Shown piece after piece: positions 32,785 to 45,300 of a stretch of DNA of 64,000 nt. The position numbers and the translations under genes were made by a program. Position 1 is the first letter of the stretch; each line of letters starts with the position of its first letter. The stretch comes from Porphyra umbilicalis (lineage: Eukaryota; Rhodophyta; Bangiophyceae; Bangiales; Bangiaceae), in contig KV918782.1 in NCBI GenBank assembly GCA_002049455.2, forward strand, positions 310,001-374,000, written 5' to 3'. The notes below the pieces were generated by a model. That model was not told the DNA's origin and made no database searches. It saw nothing but the letters and a program-made list of their open reading frames with translations.

Positions 32785-33528
32785 CTAGGCGTATTTCTGC
32801 GTCACGTTCTTCTCTGCTCGTGCTAAAACCTTACTGAACGGCGACATAGATAGTACATGCTCCACAGTGATCGTCGCCCCCGCCTGCCCGACCTTTGCGG
32901 CGAGCAGGGCACGCAACGTATTTGACCAGGCCTTCGTCAGGACAGGGATGGCATGGCCGTGTGCCAAGCCGAGCGGGTCGGCCTCGCGGTTGAGGATAGC
33001 CTTGAGCGTCGAGGCATCGACAGAGGTGCCCTTCATGTTCTGGTACTTCGCCTTCGCCGGCGGCTTGAAGAGCTGTGGCGTAACGCCGTGGAGCCCCTAC
33101 AGCTTCTTCAGGTACCGGTGGCCCTTGTTCTTGACCACTTTGTTCACGCGCTCGGATTTCTTTGTGTTGACCGAGCCGTGGATGACCCCGTTACCGTCCC
33201 GTTTCAGCACCTTGATCCGCTCGACCCCCTCCTCGTACAATCGGAGGCAGGCGATGGAGCCAAGCAATCCCGGCTCGTCGGTGGTGACATGGCACAGCGC
33301 CACCATCTCCGCAAGCTGCAAGTTCAGCGGACGGGAGGTCATGCGCGCCTTCAACATCTCCACGGGCATCGTCCAGTTGAGGACGAGCGGGCAGGAAAAG
33401 ACGGCCGGAGCAGCAGATGGCAGAGCCGCAAGAGTGGCAACGCCCGGGGCCGACGACGGTCCTACTGTGGTATTAATAACGTTAGTGCAATTACCAGAGT
33501 ACTGAGACCGACCGTAGCCAAGCAACAA
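32785..33528 (-). pseudogene. Unrecognised minus-strand coding remnant
   Basis: One minus frame is open from about 33528 to 32785 except for a single in-frame interruption. The most convincing part includes LQLAEMVALCHVTTDEPGLL, SERVNKVVKNKGHRYLKKL and, downstream, STLKAILNREADPLGLAHGH and KAWSNTLRALLAAKVGQAG, ending KNVTQKYA. These are charged, amphipathic and unlike translated repeats. The first ATG in frame is at 33369; the upstream part has none, so an upstream exon is possible. I do not recognise the family. It faces away from the broken gene at 34979. Confidence 0.5.
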
Positions 33529-34978
33529 AGCGAGTTCTATCGCCGTCGCGGCGAGGAAGAAAGACCGTTTTTTTGAAGGTCATCCGATGGGGAGCCGGGT
33601 GGTGCCCACGACGGCGACCCCGGATCCATGGTAATTTAATATAAACGAGGGCACTGCTCGATCGACCGTCCGATCACAAGCGATCGTAATGAGTGCCGGC
33701 AGACAGATAAGACAGGCATGCAAACAAACAATAAAAAGGAACAATGCGAAAATAACCCCCTAAAGGGCTCGCCACAGGCCAATTCCCACAATACATGTGC
33801 TTTGGCCCGTCAAGGGGGCTACTTGTGACCAATTGCCAATCGGCAGCAGAGACATGCTACATACCTCCAACGTGAGATTCGAACCGTCCCGGTGAGATCC
33901 GAGAATGGTGAAACCCGATTTGGCGATCGCGGCCTCTTTCGGGCCCGCGCGGGCGTAACCGCCCAGGCGGCGGGAGTCGTGGGGGGCGCGCTGCCCAGTC
34001 CCGATCGGGGGGAGGTGGCGGTTCGCCGTCGCCGCTCGCGACCGTACGGCCACGCACGCGCGTGCGTGTGTGGCGAGCAGCATGCGCTGCTTGTCAGACC
34101 GACGCTTACGCGTACGCGCGCCCGCGCAGGCGGTTAGGCGTCGATGTGAGGGCCAGGCGGCCGGGTGTCGGGTGACGAGCGTCGGGGTCAAGACCCGTCG
34201 GTGTGCGGGTACGTTGTGCAGCACGTGCTGGGGTGACCGTCGTCGGTGCCGAGTGGCGCCTACTTCGTCGGGGTTTGGCTACCCCGGCGACAAGGCGAAA
34301 GCCGGGGCGCCGGTCCGTGTTGCCGAGGGTGGGGGGGGGTACGTACCCTGGGACAGGTCACCACCGCGTCATGAGCGTTGTGCAGCACGTGCTGGGTTGC
34401 CATCGTCGGTGCCGGGTGGCGCCTACCTTGTCGGGGTTTGACTACGCCGGCGACAAGGCAAAAGCCGGGACGCGGGTCCGGGTTTGTCGGCACGGGGCCA
34501 TCCCGTTTCTTCGTGCTCGTGCACAGGTTGAGGCCCACCGGCATTGCTTGAGTGGGGGTGCTCTACCGCGAGGTGGCAAACCGCGAGGTTACAGATCCGG
34601 TGAGTGTGGGTTTGCGTTGGGGGGGGGGGGGCACCGTGCCCGGCGGCGGGGCTCAAGGGCGGCAAGTCGGCAAGGGCGGCAAGGACGGTGGCGACGCGCA
34701 AGGGCGGCAAGGGCGACAAGGGCGGCAAGCCCGGTGGCAGCGCGCAAGGGCGGCAATGGCGGCAAGACCGGCGGCGAGGGCTACGAGCCCGTTGGCGTCG
34801 GTGGCCAGCCCGGCAGCTAAGCGCGGCGGCGGCAAGGGCGGCAAGGCCGGCGACGCTGGTGGTTTACCTTGCAGCGCGTGCGGGCTGCCGGGCGGCACGG
34901 CGGTAACTGCCGGCGGCGCGAGCGATTTGCCTTGCGGCTAGGTACGGGGGAGGGAAGGGTTCGTACCCAAGTACCAGC
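33529..34978. other. GC-rich spacer with direct repeats between two broken genes
   Basis: It holds the paired direct repeat at about 34219-34480 and a Gly/Lys-type GGCGGCAAG run at 34650-34850. No gene is supported. It could contain divergent promoters for the flanking remnants, but no TATA box was identified. Confidence 0.4.
34219..34480 (+). repeat. Two direct repeats of about 100 bp
   Basis: The stretches at about 34219-34320 and 34386-34485 share GCAGCACGTGCTGGG, GTCGGTGCC, GTGGCGCCTAC, GTCGGGGTTTG and CCGGCGACAAGGC in the same order, spaced about 168 bp. A short GTGTTGCCGAGGGTGGGGG spacer lies between. They are non-coding. Confidence 0.75.
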
Positions 34979-36301
34979 ATGGCGAACCAGGCCGCGATGG
35001 CGGTTGACGGCGGCAAGGCCAACGGCGAGGCGCCCGTGGCTCACACCGTGGGGGGTGATGGACCCAATGTTGAACGGTCCACCAACCCGAAGATACTTCG
35101 TCAGTTTAGGCCTAGCGGCATTCTCTATGCCCATGTTGGCCCAACCGAGGTGGTTGACAGGGTCCCAGTCATTGCTGACCAAGGTCTGTATGACATTTGC
35201 ATTCGCAACCGCGCTCGCGCGCACACTCGGCGTCTTCAACCGCGTTACGAGGCCCTGCCGGGCTTCGTCGACGTGTTGGCCGAACATGGCTTGCCCTGCC
35301 ATGCGGTTGACCGCGTGGCCGAGGTCTACGGGGACCCGTTCTTTGGGAACCAGGGGCCACAGCGCCGTATATACGAGGTCATGTCGTTTTGCAACGAAGT
35401 CATTCGGTACCAGGTGCCCTTGCACCTCTTCCACGTATGGGTGTACACCAACGCCTTGTTGTTTCCCGTGAGGGGTACCGAGACCTTCGAGGCGGCAGCC
35501 AACTAGTTTTGCCGCCTGTTGCGGAACTGGCCGAAGGCCGTCTTTCTCGCGCACTTGGTGGCCACGGACCTTGCGGTCCCGATCGGCCACTAGGCCGGAT
35601 TGGCGGCGTACGTGGAACAGCTTACGCTGGTGGCGGCGGAGGAGAACGATGCGGTCGATGAGGACCGCAGCCCTCGCATGAGCGAGCTACCGAACCCCTT
35701 TCGGGTGCCGATGTTCGCGACCGACCATCGCCGCGCGGCGGGCACACGGTTCTTCCGCGGTCGCGGGCTGTTGCCGACACAGTGGTCAGCCGGATTTCTC
35801 CGGGCGCCGAAGTCATTTGACTTGTCTCGTTGTCTTCCGCCAGTCCCTGACTGGGAGCCCAAGACCGATGTGTGGGTGGAGACCCCGGTTGTGGTGTCGT
35901 ACCTGGCGAACTCGTTGTGAAACGAATACTGCTCTACCCGGCAGATAGTGTACTCGGAGAACTACTGCAATCTGATTGCCGCTTGGGTTCGCACCCTTCA
36001 AGAGGACGAGGTCTTTGTCCGTCTGGACGAGAAGATACTTCGTCACTTTGACGTCCTGGACACGTCCAAACTGAGTGAGGCGCCTGACGGCGAGGCGGCA
36101 CATGCCTTATATGGCAAGATGCGCCGCGCAATGGACATGTTCGTTTGGGGGGTCGTCCTCAAGGACGTCGTCCGTCAGGACCAAAACACCGGCGAGGCGC
36201 GACAGGTGCGCGTGACGGTCAATAAGACCAAGGAGTTTGGCTTTTGCCTTCGACACACGTGTGTGGATTTCCGCTGGGCACCTGACCCGAACGCGCCATA
36301 A
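34979..36301 (+). pseudogene. Unrecognised about 440-codon gene, broken
   Basis: The frame begins at ATG 34979 (MANQAAMAVDGGKANGEAP) and stays in one phase to 36301 with about three in-frame interruptions. The protein-like composition is strong throughout: GILYAHVGPTEVVDRVPVIA, YEVMSFCNEVIRYQVPLHLF, AWVRTLQEDEVFVRLDEKIL and MRRAMDMFVWGVVLKDVVRQ. It has no poly-Ala or Gly bias, unlike the transposon accessory genes. I recognise no domain. It may be the structural or accessory gene of an extinct mobile element, or a decayed host gene; position beside another unknown remnant does not decide. Confidence 0.55.
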
Positions 36302-36888
36302 ATTACGAGCCCGGTTTTAGTTACTCTGATCAGAATGGTACGGCCATTTAATGGCTCTGAAACAGATAAACGCAAATCCAATAACTTAGCATTCGTAGGA
36401 TGGACGCATCCAACTGCGTCAGGAAACTTCACTTGCCAGGCGCCTCAGAAAACTCGCAGTCGGAACCGAGAACGGAGGTATATGTTCGGAAGGTGCTAAG
36501 CAGTAGTGAGCGAGCTCATGGCCGATCGTCGAGAGTAAAGGCGTGTGACAAGCGTGGCCAGGCCCTGTCTCTTGTCGCGCGCGGACGCTCTTGGAGGGCC
36601 CACAAACATTAAAACGAGTCTCAAGATAAAAGGCTAACAAATATACCAAGATGGACACAGAATCCGACGCCACTTGCCTCACATTCACTGTTGCGAGCTC
36701 ACTGCTCCTCCTTGTCTCGCGTGGGCCGCCTGCAGAACTTGCACCACAACGCGCTCTTTGCTTATTCTTGGCAACACGCCTGGCAAGGACATCCTGTCGG
36801 ACGCACTTGTTCAATTACCTGATATGTTATGGATGGAATCCGTATTCTTATTCGTATCCTAGTTTTATTAGCTGCGGATATGTACGGT
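36302..36888. other. Unassigned sequence
   Basis: AT-balanced sequence without a supported gene or repeat. It leads up to the 40-base inverted motif at 36889. Confidence 0.35.
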
Positions 36889-36928
36889 GCTTTGCTGAGA
36901 AATGGAGCATGCACGTTTGAGCAAACAA

Positions 36929-39308
36929 ACATGCACACCCGACCACTGCGAGCATTGACCCGTGCTGCAGGGAGACCCATTATATCACCGGGTGATGTGT
37001 GACATGTCAAGCATCCCGACCAGGTCCGCCGGGCCTTTGGGCCGACGAAGACTGACAGCAGCTGGAAAACCGCACTCTGGGTGACCCGGTGGAAAGTACC
37101 TGCTGACACTCGCGGTGGTCTTTGTGAAGTGATGTCAGAACATGCACGCAGACAGTCTAATCAGGAGAAGACTTCTTAAGCCACATGCCACAGCGATGCC
37201 GTCAGGAGCGTTCCCCCAAACCGGCCCTTTATGTTTGCTCGCAGAGGATGAATCGGCCACCGAACATGCATGACGATTGAGGAGTTCTTGCAATTCTGTC
37301 CGTTCGGGCCGTTCATTGGCCCTCCGAACACGTGAGCCCCGTGACCAGTGGATCGCCTTTATTCATCGACATCAAGATGTGTCACTGTTGACCAATCACC
37401 ATCGATGATGGGTACAGCAGTGACTGGATCCAGCCGACCTGCGTTTCTTCTGGGGCACCAGATGGCATAGGGGCGCAGTCCCTGTCTCGTGGACCGTGAA
37501 GACCCGGCTCAAATACTGTGAAACTAGGCCGCCTGACGCAACCAATGGCCACGTAGTCAATTGCATTGAACCTGCATTCTGACAGGGTTTGGGCAGTGAT
37601 TTTGACATTGAATCATGAGAAGTCATTGGCTGCATGATGAGCCCTCAGTCCCACGTCTTACCATGTTCCAGTGGGTGCCTGTGGCTTTCGCCTGTGATGC
37701 CAGGTGCAAATGCACTTGGGACGCAATTGGTCCCCTGAAGCCAGGTGAGAAACGATCTGATGAACATCCTGAGAGCACACCCAACAACGTCGGTTGCGAA
37801 CGATCTGCGAACCGTTTAAGAGCGCAACGCGTGCGCCTATGAGTGGCCAAAAGCGTTTCGGCAGCGATATGCGCAGGCTCTGCGAACCCGCTCCGCTCGG
37901 ATCGAGAGTACTTGTTTTCTTCTGTCGGCAGATCGCAGTGTATGGGAAACGGAGAAGGTGACGTTGCTGGGTTGTCGACCTGCGAGCTGGAGCCTGCGAG
38001 CGGCTTTCCAGTGAGATGTCCACATTCCGACAGTCCAGTGCGACATTCCAAGCAAACAGGCCATCGATCGACCCCGCGATCACGCTGATCTGGACCCCAA
38101 TCGTCAGCTAATCAGCCGGTCAAGTGAGACACGCAGCGCGATAGGCTTCAAATGGCTGCAAATTCTTGCGATCGAGTAGACACGACGAGGTCAAACACAC
38201 AAATGTCGGAGACACGTTGGCAGCATCTCGCATCATCTCGCGGCGCTATCGCATCTCGCGACTGACAACAGTGATTTGTAGGTCTCTCATTGGTCCGTTC
38301 AGCCAGCAGACGTACAGCATGCGTGCAATCTGGTGGCGCTTTCGCCTCGATCGACACTGGAGCATTCTGTTCTGAAGCGCCTGTGAGGCGGCCGCGTGGT
38401 GTCCGCCGGTCACCGTGACGCAGGGCGGGCTCCCACGGGGCCGCCTGCGGCGGTCGGTCGGCCCGGCCTGCAAGGCTGCCGAGACGCGGCAGGGGCCACG
38501 CTCGATCGCGTCCCTTGCGGAGCCGCAGAATCGTGCGACCCCCTCCGATGTTTGTGTGAGCGATCCGCATGCTCATTGGTCAGACGCACTCTCGCTGTGC
38601 ACCTCCCCTGCCACACCCTCCATTGGCCGTCCACCGTGAACTGCCGACTGGGCGCCACATGTCGCGCAGGAAGCTCTGTGGCGTTTGAGCGAGGCCTGCG
38701 GGCCACGCGTGCCACGCTCGGCGTGGCCTGCAGGGCCCCTGACCGTGACAGGCAAGAAAGGCGGCCGCCCGGTTCCCCCCGACCGCGGGGGCGATCGAGG
38801 GCGGCCGCATGTTTTTGGGGCGTACGGTGGGGTTGTGCCACCTACGAGACCGTCGAGAACGGCCGCGGTGGAGCCTTGCGGGCTACTCCGTCATCGTCTA
38901 CGCAGCGGCAGGGTGAGGGCGCCGCGCATGGTCTTGAACGGTCGGTTGCGTTGGGGGCAGACTCTGTTTGTGGACCATTTGTGGGCGGGGTGGCAGCGCC
39001 GGGGGCACCAGCACCGGGGCCGTGACCCGTTCGGCGCCGAGAGAGGAGCATTGTGCATCCGCGTGCGTGCGTGCGGCCGCCATCGTCGCCAGCGGCCGCC
39101 GTTGCAGCGCGGGAGAGGAGACGTCGAGCGCGCAGGCTTTGTAGCGGCCGCCGCTGTCGTTGGCGGCCGCGTTGCATCACGGGAGGGAGGACGTGCGTGT
39201 CCGCGCGCTTTTTCGCGGCCGCCGTTGTCGTTGGCGGCCACGGCGGCTCCGTTTGCGCATACGCGCTGCTCTTGGCGGCCGTCTTTCTCTGTGCCCGCCG
39301 CTGGTCAC
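36929..39308. other. Left part of the decayed Harbinger-type element
   Basis: From about 38390 on the sequence is GC-rich with GCGGCCGC words, like the opposite end of the element near 56740. A plus frame at about 38690-39300 is open but lacks motifs. Bases 36930-37770 have no counterpart at the right end and may be a separate insertion. Confidence 0.4.
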
Positions 39309-39804
39309 TGTAGCGGTTCTAAGCACCACCACGTTGGTTCGTCGTCCAGCCGAAGTGACCTCTTGATCAGCTCGGTCCGTCGAAGGAACTGCCCCGGAAA
39401 TCGACCCACAGCCCAGCCTTCCCCCAACGGGAGGAGAGGATCACGGCAAAGCCCAGGGGGGAATCGTAGTCCAAAGCACAGTTGGTTTTATCAAACGGCG
39501 ACGGGGACGGCGTCCCCGCTGTCAATAAACCCCTCCCAAACCGAACGCCGGTGGCCAAAGTAGCCACCCCAAATGCGCCAAACAGATAAATCCCTCCAAA
39601 GCGAAAAGTTCAAACAAGTAGTAGGGGGGCTGGGAAAACCACTTGGGAAAAGCCCCGCCCCCGACCGAATCCAATCTCCCCGAGATCTGGACAGGTCATT
39701 CCCTTGCTGGCCCGGATCGGGATATTTTGGGGCGGCCCCCGGGGGTGTGCTGTCCACAGCTGAGGGGCCACGCCCCTTCCAACTGGGGACCCCCAACCGC
39801 CACA
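39309..39804 (-). repeat. Gypsy 3' LTR (496 bp)
   Basis: This is the left-hand LTR, preceded by the GTCAC duplication. An AATAAA lies inside on the plus strand, near 39526. It is nearly identical to 48346-48841. Confidence 0.95.
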
Positions 39805-40369
39805 CAGCCCCCTCGTCGCGTGACGTGGCGTCCCTGCCCGTCCCGCGACGACCCCTGAGGAGGGGGTTCCAGCCCGGCCCCCCGGCCGGGTGCCGGCCAC
39901 AACCGCCACCCCCCCCCCCCCGATCCTCGCCCCAGGGGGGTTGTCGAGGTTGGTCCGCGGACGGGATCGGCCCCACGCGACACCGGCGTGGCGTGGCGTG
40001 CGGCCCGCACGGGTGTCTCGCGGCCCCCACACCCCCCGAGACACACGCTGGCCACACCCCTCCCCGTGGGCCCACACGCACACCCCGGGCTCACCCCCCC
40101 CCCACACAGGCGACTCCACGACTCCCCCACGCCACCCCACGACGTAACCCTCCGCGCTCGTTGCGACGCGGTGTTCGCCGACTCGTTCCTCCGCCCACCC
40201 CACGACGTGCCGTCCACTCCCCCTCCGTGGTGCCCGTCGCTTCTTGCTCCTGTCGGCCCCCGTGGGCCCTCCTCCTCCTCCTCCGCGGTTGCCCCCATGT
40301 CCCCCCCCCCTCCCGAGGACCCGGTGACCGCCGCCCCCCTCCGCGTCCGTGCCCGCGTCGTCCACCGCG

Positions 40370-42004
40370 ATGGCCGACGAGGAGATGGCGTACCGCACCG
40401 TCGTGGGCCCCCTGCCCGTGTTGACCGACCCGTCCACGTGGGCACCGGCGTGGGCGCGCGAGGAGGCGCGCCCGGACGTGACTGGGACGCTGGCCCACGC
40501 GACGTTCCGCGGGATCGACTCGGTGCGCCCCGCCAACCCGTTCGTGAAGCAGATCACTGCGATGCCGCACGCCCTCGTGCCGTCCCTGGACGACCGAGCC
40601 TCGTCGATCACCGTGGTGCGGCGCCGCCGCGAGGTGGGCTACCGCCGGTCGTACCTCGGGTTCATGGACGACGCCCCCGCGGACCCGCCGTTGGTGCCGA
40701 CCTTCGACTACATCTTGACGCCACCGCCCTACCTCGAGGGGGCCGACTTGGAGGGCCCCACGACGGTCCAGTTGACGACGGCCCGCAACCACCGGGGTGG
40801 GCTCACCGGCCACCTCGTGGGCTGGCACCAGGCGGAGTACTCCAGCTGCGCGTCGTCGTCGCGGTCGCGCTTCTACTTGCCGACCCCCGCGTGGTGGTCC
40901 GGGGTTGAAGTCCCGTACGGGTGCATGGCGGAGCTCCCGTGGGTCCACACGTACGCCACGGACGACCTCTACGCGGGGCGACGCGCCTCGTGGGCTATCT
41001 TCCGCAGCGAGTGGGCCCTCGGGGCCGCCGTCGTCCTCCTCGAGACGTTCCGCACTCGTCGGGTCTTGTGGCGCTTCCCTCCGCGGTTGGTCGACTGGAT
41101 CCGTTCTTTGGGGCCGGCCAACATCTGCTCCCGTGCCGAGGGCCCCGACGCGGAGGCGACCGCCACCCTCGAGGCGTTGCTGGACCTTGCGGACCAGCTC
41201 CCCGATACGGAGGCGTTCCGTCAGCGCCTCCGTGCCCGCAGCTGCGAACGTCGTGATCGCGAGGGCTGGGTCTGGGCCGACCTCGAGGTGGGTGACGAGG
41301 GGACGTGCGCCAAGGTCGCCGAGGATCTCCGCCCCTTCACCCTGCCATACTCCGCGGACATCCTCGAGGCACGCGGGTACGGTTTCGCTCGTGCGGGTTG
41401 GTCCGCCGCCGTTTCGGCTGCTCGTAGGCCGCGTTACCCCGGGGGTGGAGCCGCCCCGCCTGCTTCCTCCGTGGTGACCACCGCCGCGGGCTCGTCCATC
41501 CCGGGTCCCCCGCAGCCTGTCGTGTTGGCGCCCCCCTCCGCGGGCAATTCCTCGGGGAGCCACATCGTCTCGTTCGACCCCGTGGAGCACCGTGACATCC
41601 CCGACGCTACCTTCGACTCGCTGGACCACGTGCCTTCGGATCGCGTCCCGCAGGGGCTGGCGCGTGTTGTCGCTTGCGACCCCGGGGAGCTCCGCGGCTA
41701 CTCGACGGGGACCTTGCAGGCCGGCTTGTGTCACACCGTGGTGTCCCTTAGCGAGTCGATCGGGCAGTGGGCCCGCGACAACCCCGGGGTACCGCCCCGC
41801 CAGGTGGAGGAACTGCTCCAACTTGTGGGCCGACGTGGCATCCGCGCGGCCCTCCTTCGTGAGACCGGGGTTGCCGCCGGCGGGGCAAGCCGTCGCCAGC
41901 AACACCAGCACGACCGCGACGCCTACCGCGAGGAGCCGCCCGCGCAACGCTCGCGTGGTCCGTCCGGCCACGGGTGGGGTGGGCCCTCGTCGGGGCAGCG
42001 TTGA
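40370..42004 (+). CDS. Antisense ORF of the gypsy element, 544 aa, unknown function
   Basis: The ATG at 40370 (MADEEMAYRTVVGPLPVLTD) opens 544 codons, on the strand opposite gag-pol, between the end of pol and the 3' LTR. The protein is well balanced for about 350 residues, with motifs such as NPFVKQITAMPHALVP, WWSGVEVPYGCMAELPWVHT and SEWALGAAVVLLETFRTRRV. A Pro/Ser/Gly linker follows (about 355-410). A C-terminal helical part (ESIGQWARDN, VEELLQLVGRRGIRAALL) ends in a basic tail. An AATAAA lies 119 bases downstream (42123). Antisense ORFs at this position are known in some plant gypsy elements (Grande1, RIRE2). No domain is recognised. Confidence 0.7.
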   Translation: MADEEMAYRTVVGPLPVLTDPSTWAPAWAREEARPDVTGTLAHATFRGIDSVRPANPFVKQITAMPHALVPSLDDRASSITVVRRRREVGYRRSYLGFMDDAPADPPLVPTFDYILTPPPYLEGADLEGPTTVQLTTARNHRGGLTGHLVGWHQAEYSSCASSSRSRFYLPTPAWWSGVEVPYGCMAELPWVHTYATDDLYAGRRASWAIFRSEWALGAAVVLLETFRTRRVLWRFPPRLVDWIRSLGPANICSRAEGPDAEATATLEALLDLADQLPDTEAFRQRLRARSCERRDREGWVWADLEVGDEGTCAKVAEDLRPFTLPYSADILEARGYGFARAGWSAAVSAARRPRYPGGGAAPPASSVVTTAAGSSIPGPPQPVVLAPPSAGNSSGSHIVSFDPVEHRDIPDATFDSLDHVPSDRVPQGLARVVACDPGELRGYSTGTLQAGLCHTVVSLSESIGQWARDNPGVPPRQVEELLQLVGRRGIRAALLRETGVAAGGASRRQQHQHDRDAYREEPPAQRSRGPSGHGWGGPSSGQR

Positions 42005-42122
42005 ACAGGGAGAGCGAACCACGACGGGAGGGAGGAGATCGCCCCACGGGGGCCGTAGTAGTAGTTCGTAGTGTACGGGGTGTGTTGTAGCGTAGGCGGG
42101 GCCGTACGGCTCGTCACCGACC

Positions 42123-42128
42123 AATAAA
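42123..42128 (+). promoter_or_regulatory. Polyadenylation signal after the antisense ORF
   Basis: AATAAA on the plus strand, 119 bases beyond the antisense stop codon, supports a separate plus-strand transcript inside the gypsy element. Confidence 0.5.
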
Positions 42129-42383
42129 CCCCACGCGGGTCGTTTGCGTATCACCCTTGGGAGACCCCCTTGTTCGTCAGGCCGAATCTCGGACCCCGCG
42201 TGGTCCATCATTGGATCGGTCCCCGTCGGTCAGCCATCACGTACCACCCCGCCCCCTGGTACCGACCACGCCGCCTGATCGCCTTGACCCTCACCTCCCC
42301 CCGTGTCACGGAGAAGACGGCCAACCCGGCTCGCAGTCGGGACGGTCGCCACCCCGGCCACGTGGTTCCAACCGGGACACGTG

Positions 42384-45300
42384 TTAAACCCGAAAAAATG
42401 CCACGATTCGAAACTTGAAAACCACGTGTCCCAGTTGGGAATTGCCATAGGCGAGGAAGTCGACGACCGACCCGGCTTCTTCGACTCGTAGGCCCACACG
42501 CCGCATGTACTGGTGCACCTTACGCTTGTCGAACCGACTGGCCAACTCGAGGGTGTCCTCCTCGGGGTGGTACCCCCACCAGCGGGTCCACAGGCGTAGC
42601 GTACCGTCGTCCGCGACTTCGTGGCCCACGAAGGCCTCCCAGACGAACTCCTTGCCCGTGTGTTGATGCCCCTCGGGGACCACGATGTCTTGGGGCACCC
42701 CGAGGTTCTGCAGGAGCGTCTGCGGATCCCCCGGTGGGCCCGGCGCCGCCGTCACGTGGTCGCTGCTTACCGTCTCAGGGTACCCGCCGATGTCCAGCGA
42801 GAACGTGCCTTCCCCGCGGGACAACACCTTGTACGGTCCGGCCGCGCGGGTCCCGAGCTTATACTTGGTCCGCGCGTGGCCATCGACGAACACGCAGTCC
42901 CCCGCGAGGATGTCCTTGTTGACCGGTCGTACGCGGGCGTCGTAGTTCCTCTTGTACCGCCGTTGTGCCAGCGTGAGGGACTTCCGCACCTTGTGGATTA
43001 GGTTCCGTAGCCGCGCTCGGATGCCCTCGCGGACGGCTCGTGGGCTGCCGTCCGTCTCTTCGGGTGCCGGGGAGCCGACGAGGCGTTCCACGGAGGGGCT
43101 CCGCACACGTTCGGGGGTGACAAACTCGAGGGGCGCCACCCCGGTGCTCTGCTGCGGTCGGCTATTGTAGGCCAACGTCAGCATCGACACCAACTCGTCC
43201 CATCGGTCTTGGTGGTCCTCGACGTACGTCCGCAACTGGCCCACGATGGTCCGGTTGTAGCGTTCCACTTGGCCGTTCGTCTGCGGGTGGTACGTCGTGG
43301 AGTACCGGTTGGAGATCCCGAGGAGCGAGCAAACCCCCTGGAAGTACAGGGAACGGAACTGGGGGCCATTGTCGGACAACACCGTCGCCGGGGGTCCATA
43401 GGCCGCCACCCAGTAGTCCAAAAAGGCCGCCGCGATGGATTCCGCGTCGATCCGCTGAAGGGGGATGGCCCGTGTCATCTTGGAGAAGCGATCCACGATG
43501 ACCAACAGGTGTTCGTTCCCCGCCTCGGTTCGGGGGAGGGGACCGAGCAGATCCATACACAGGTCCGTCAGCGGCTCCGTCGGGGGGAATGTCTTGAGGT
43601 AGTTCGTCTTCCGTCGCTTGCCGACGCGGTTCCGCGCGCACTGCACGCAGTTCGCCACGAAGGCGTAGACGTCCACCACCATACACTCCCAATAAAACCA
43701 TCGTCGCATCGACGTGTACATCTTGTTGGCCCCCGGATGCCCGGCTTGCGGAGGGTAGTGCTCCCGCATCATCACCCCGTAGCGCATGTGGGTCGGCACG
43801 TAGACTTGCGTGGCCCCGTCCAACGGCGCCGTGCGCACCAACAGGCCGTTCGAGTCCTCGCGGAACCGCGACTTGTCGTTGCTGTCCATCGCCGCGCGGA
43901 CCTCCTTGCACCGTCCGTCCTCCGCCTGCCCCTCGAGGAGCTCGGCGAGCGTTAGGGGGCCTAGGAGTCCCCCCTTGGTCTCCGGCGGTAACTGCCACGC
44001 GGCCGACGAGTTGGGCAACGCCAGACAGGGTACCGCGTCGGGTATCGCCCCCTCGTCTCCCGCGGGTGTTGAGATCCGTGACATTGTGTCCGCCGCGTGG
44101 TGTGACGCCCCGGGGCGTGTCTGCACCACGTAGTCGAACTCCGCCAGTCGCAACCGCCACCGCGCCAGCCTCCCGTGAGCCCCGTCCATATGCAGCATCC
44201 ACTTGAGCGCCGCGTGGTCCGTGCGCACCGTGAAGCGGGTCCCCTCGACATAGGGGCGGAGAAGGAGGGACGACCACACAACCGCGAGGCACTCCCGCTC
44301 CGTCGTACTGTAGTTTTGCTCCGCCGCGTTGAGGGAGCGGCTCCAATAGCCAACGGGCCGCGTGGATTTGTCGGGTTGTTCTTGTAAAAGCACCGCGCCG
44401 ACCTGCCCCGCGCTTGCGTCCGTGTCCAACGTGTAGGTCCCTTGTCGCCTCGGCAGGGCGAGGATGGGGGCCTCCGTGAGTCGCCTCTTGAGTTCCTCGA
44501 ATGCCCCCAGGGCCTCGTCGGACAGCGTCCCCCACCGGTCGGGCCTCTTGGAACTTGTCATGGCGGCCAACGGCCGCGCCACTTGGGCGTAGTCCTTGAC
44601 GAACCTCCGATACACGTTGCACATCCCGAGGAAGCTACGTAGGTCCTTCTTGCACCGCGGGGGAGACGCCTCCTTGAGTCCGCGGATGTTTTTGTCTTGT
44701 ACCTTCAGCTCCCCCCGGCCCACGATATGGCCCAAATACTCCACCTCCTCTTGGAACAAGTGGCACTTCTTGGCCTTCAGGGAGACACCCGCGCCGCGCA
44801 GCGCCGTGAAGACCTCCCGGAGGTGTTCCACGTGTTCCCCCGCCGTCTGCCAGAAGACGATGATGTCGTCGAGGTACACGAGGCAGCTCTTCCACTTGAG
44901 TCCCCCGAGGATCATGTCGATGGCCCGTTGGAAGGTCGCCGGGGCATTGGACAGCCCGAAGGGAAGGCGGATGTAGCGGTAGGCCCCCTCGTGGCAAACG
45001 AAGGTCGTCTTGTCCCGGTCCTCGTCCGCCACGGGGATCTGCCAATACCCCGAGTTGCAGTCGAGCGTCGAAAACACCTTGGCGTCCCCGAGGAAGTCAA
45101 TACAATCGTCCATTCGTGGCAACGGGTACACATCCCGCACCGTGACCTCGTTAAGTCGGCGTTAATCCACACAGAACCGCACTGTCCCGTCGGGTTTCGG
45201 AACCAGAACCACAGGGAAGGCCCACTCGGCGCTTGAGGGCTCGATAACCCCGAGGTCCCGCTGGCGTTGCACCTCCTTGGCGATGATGTCCCTCGAAGCG

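Noticed and set aside
40091-42211. A 706-codon minus frame opposite the antisense ORF
   Set aside because: Arg/Gly-rich composition with no motif; the plus frame has balanced composition, an ATG and a nearby AATAAA.
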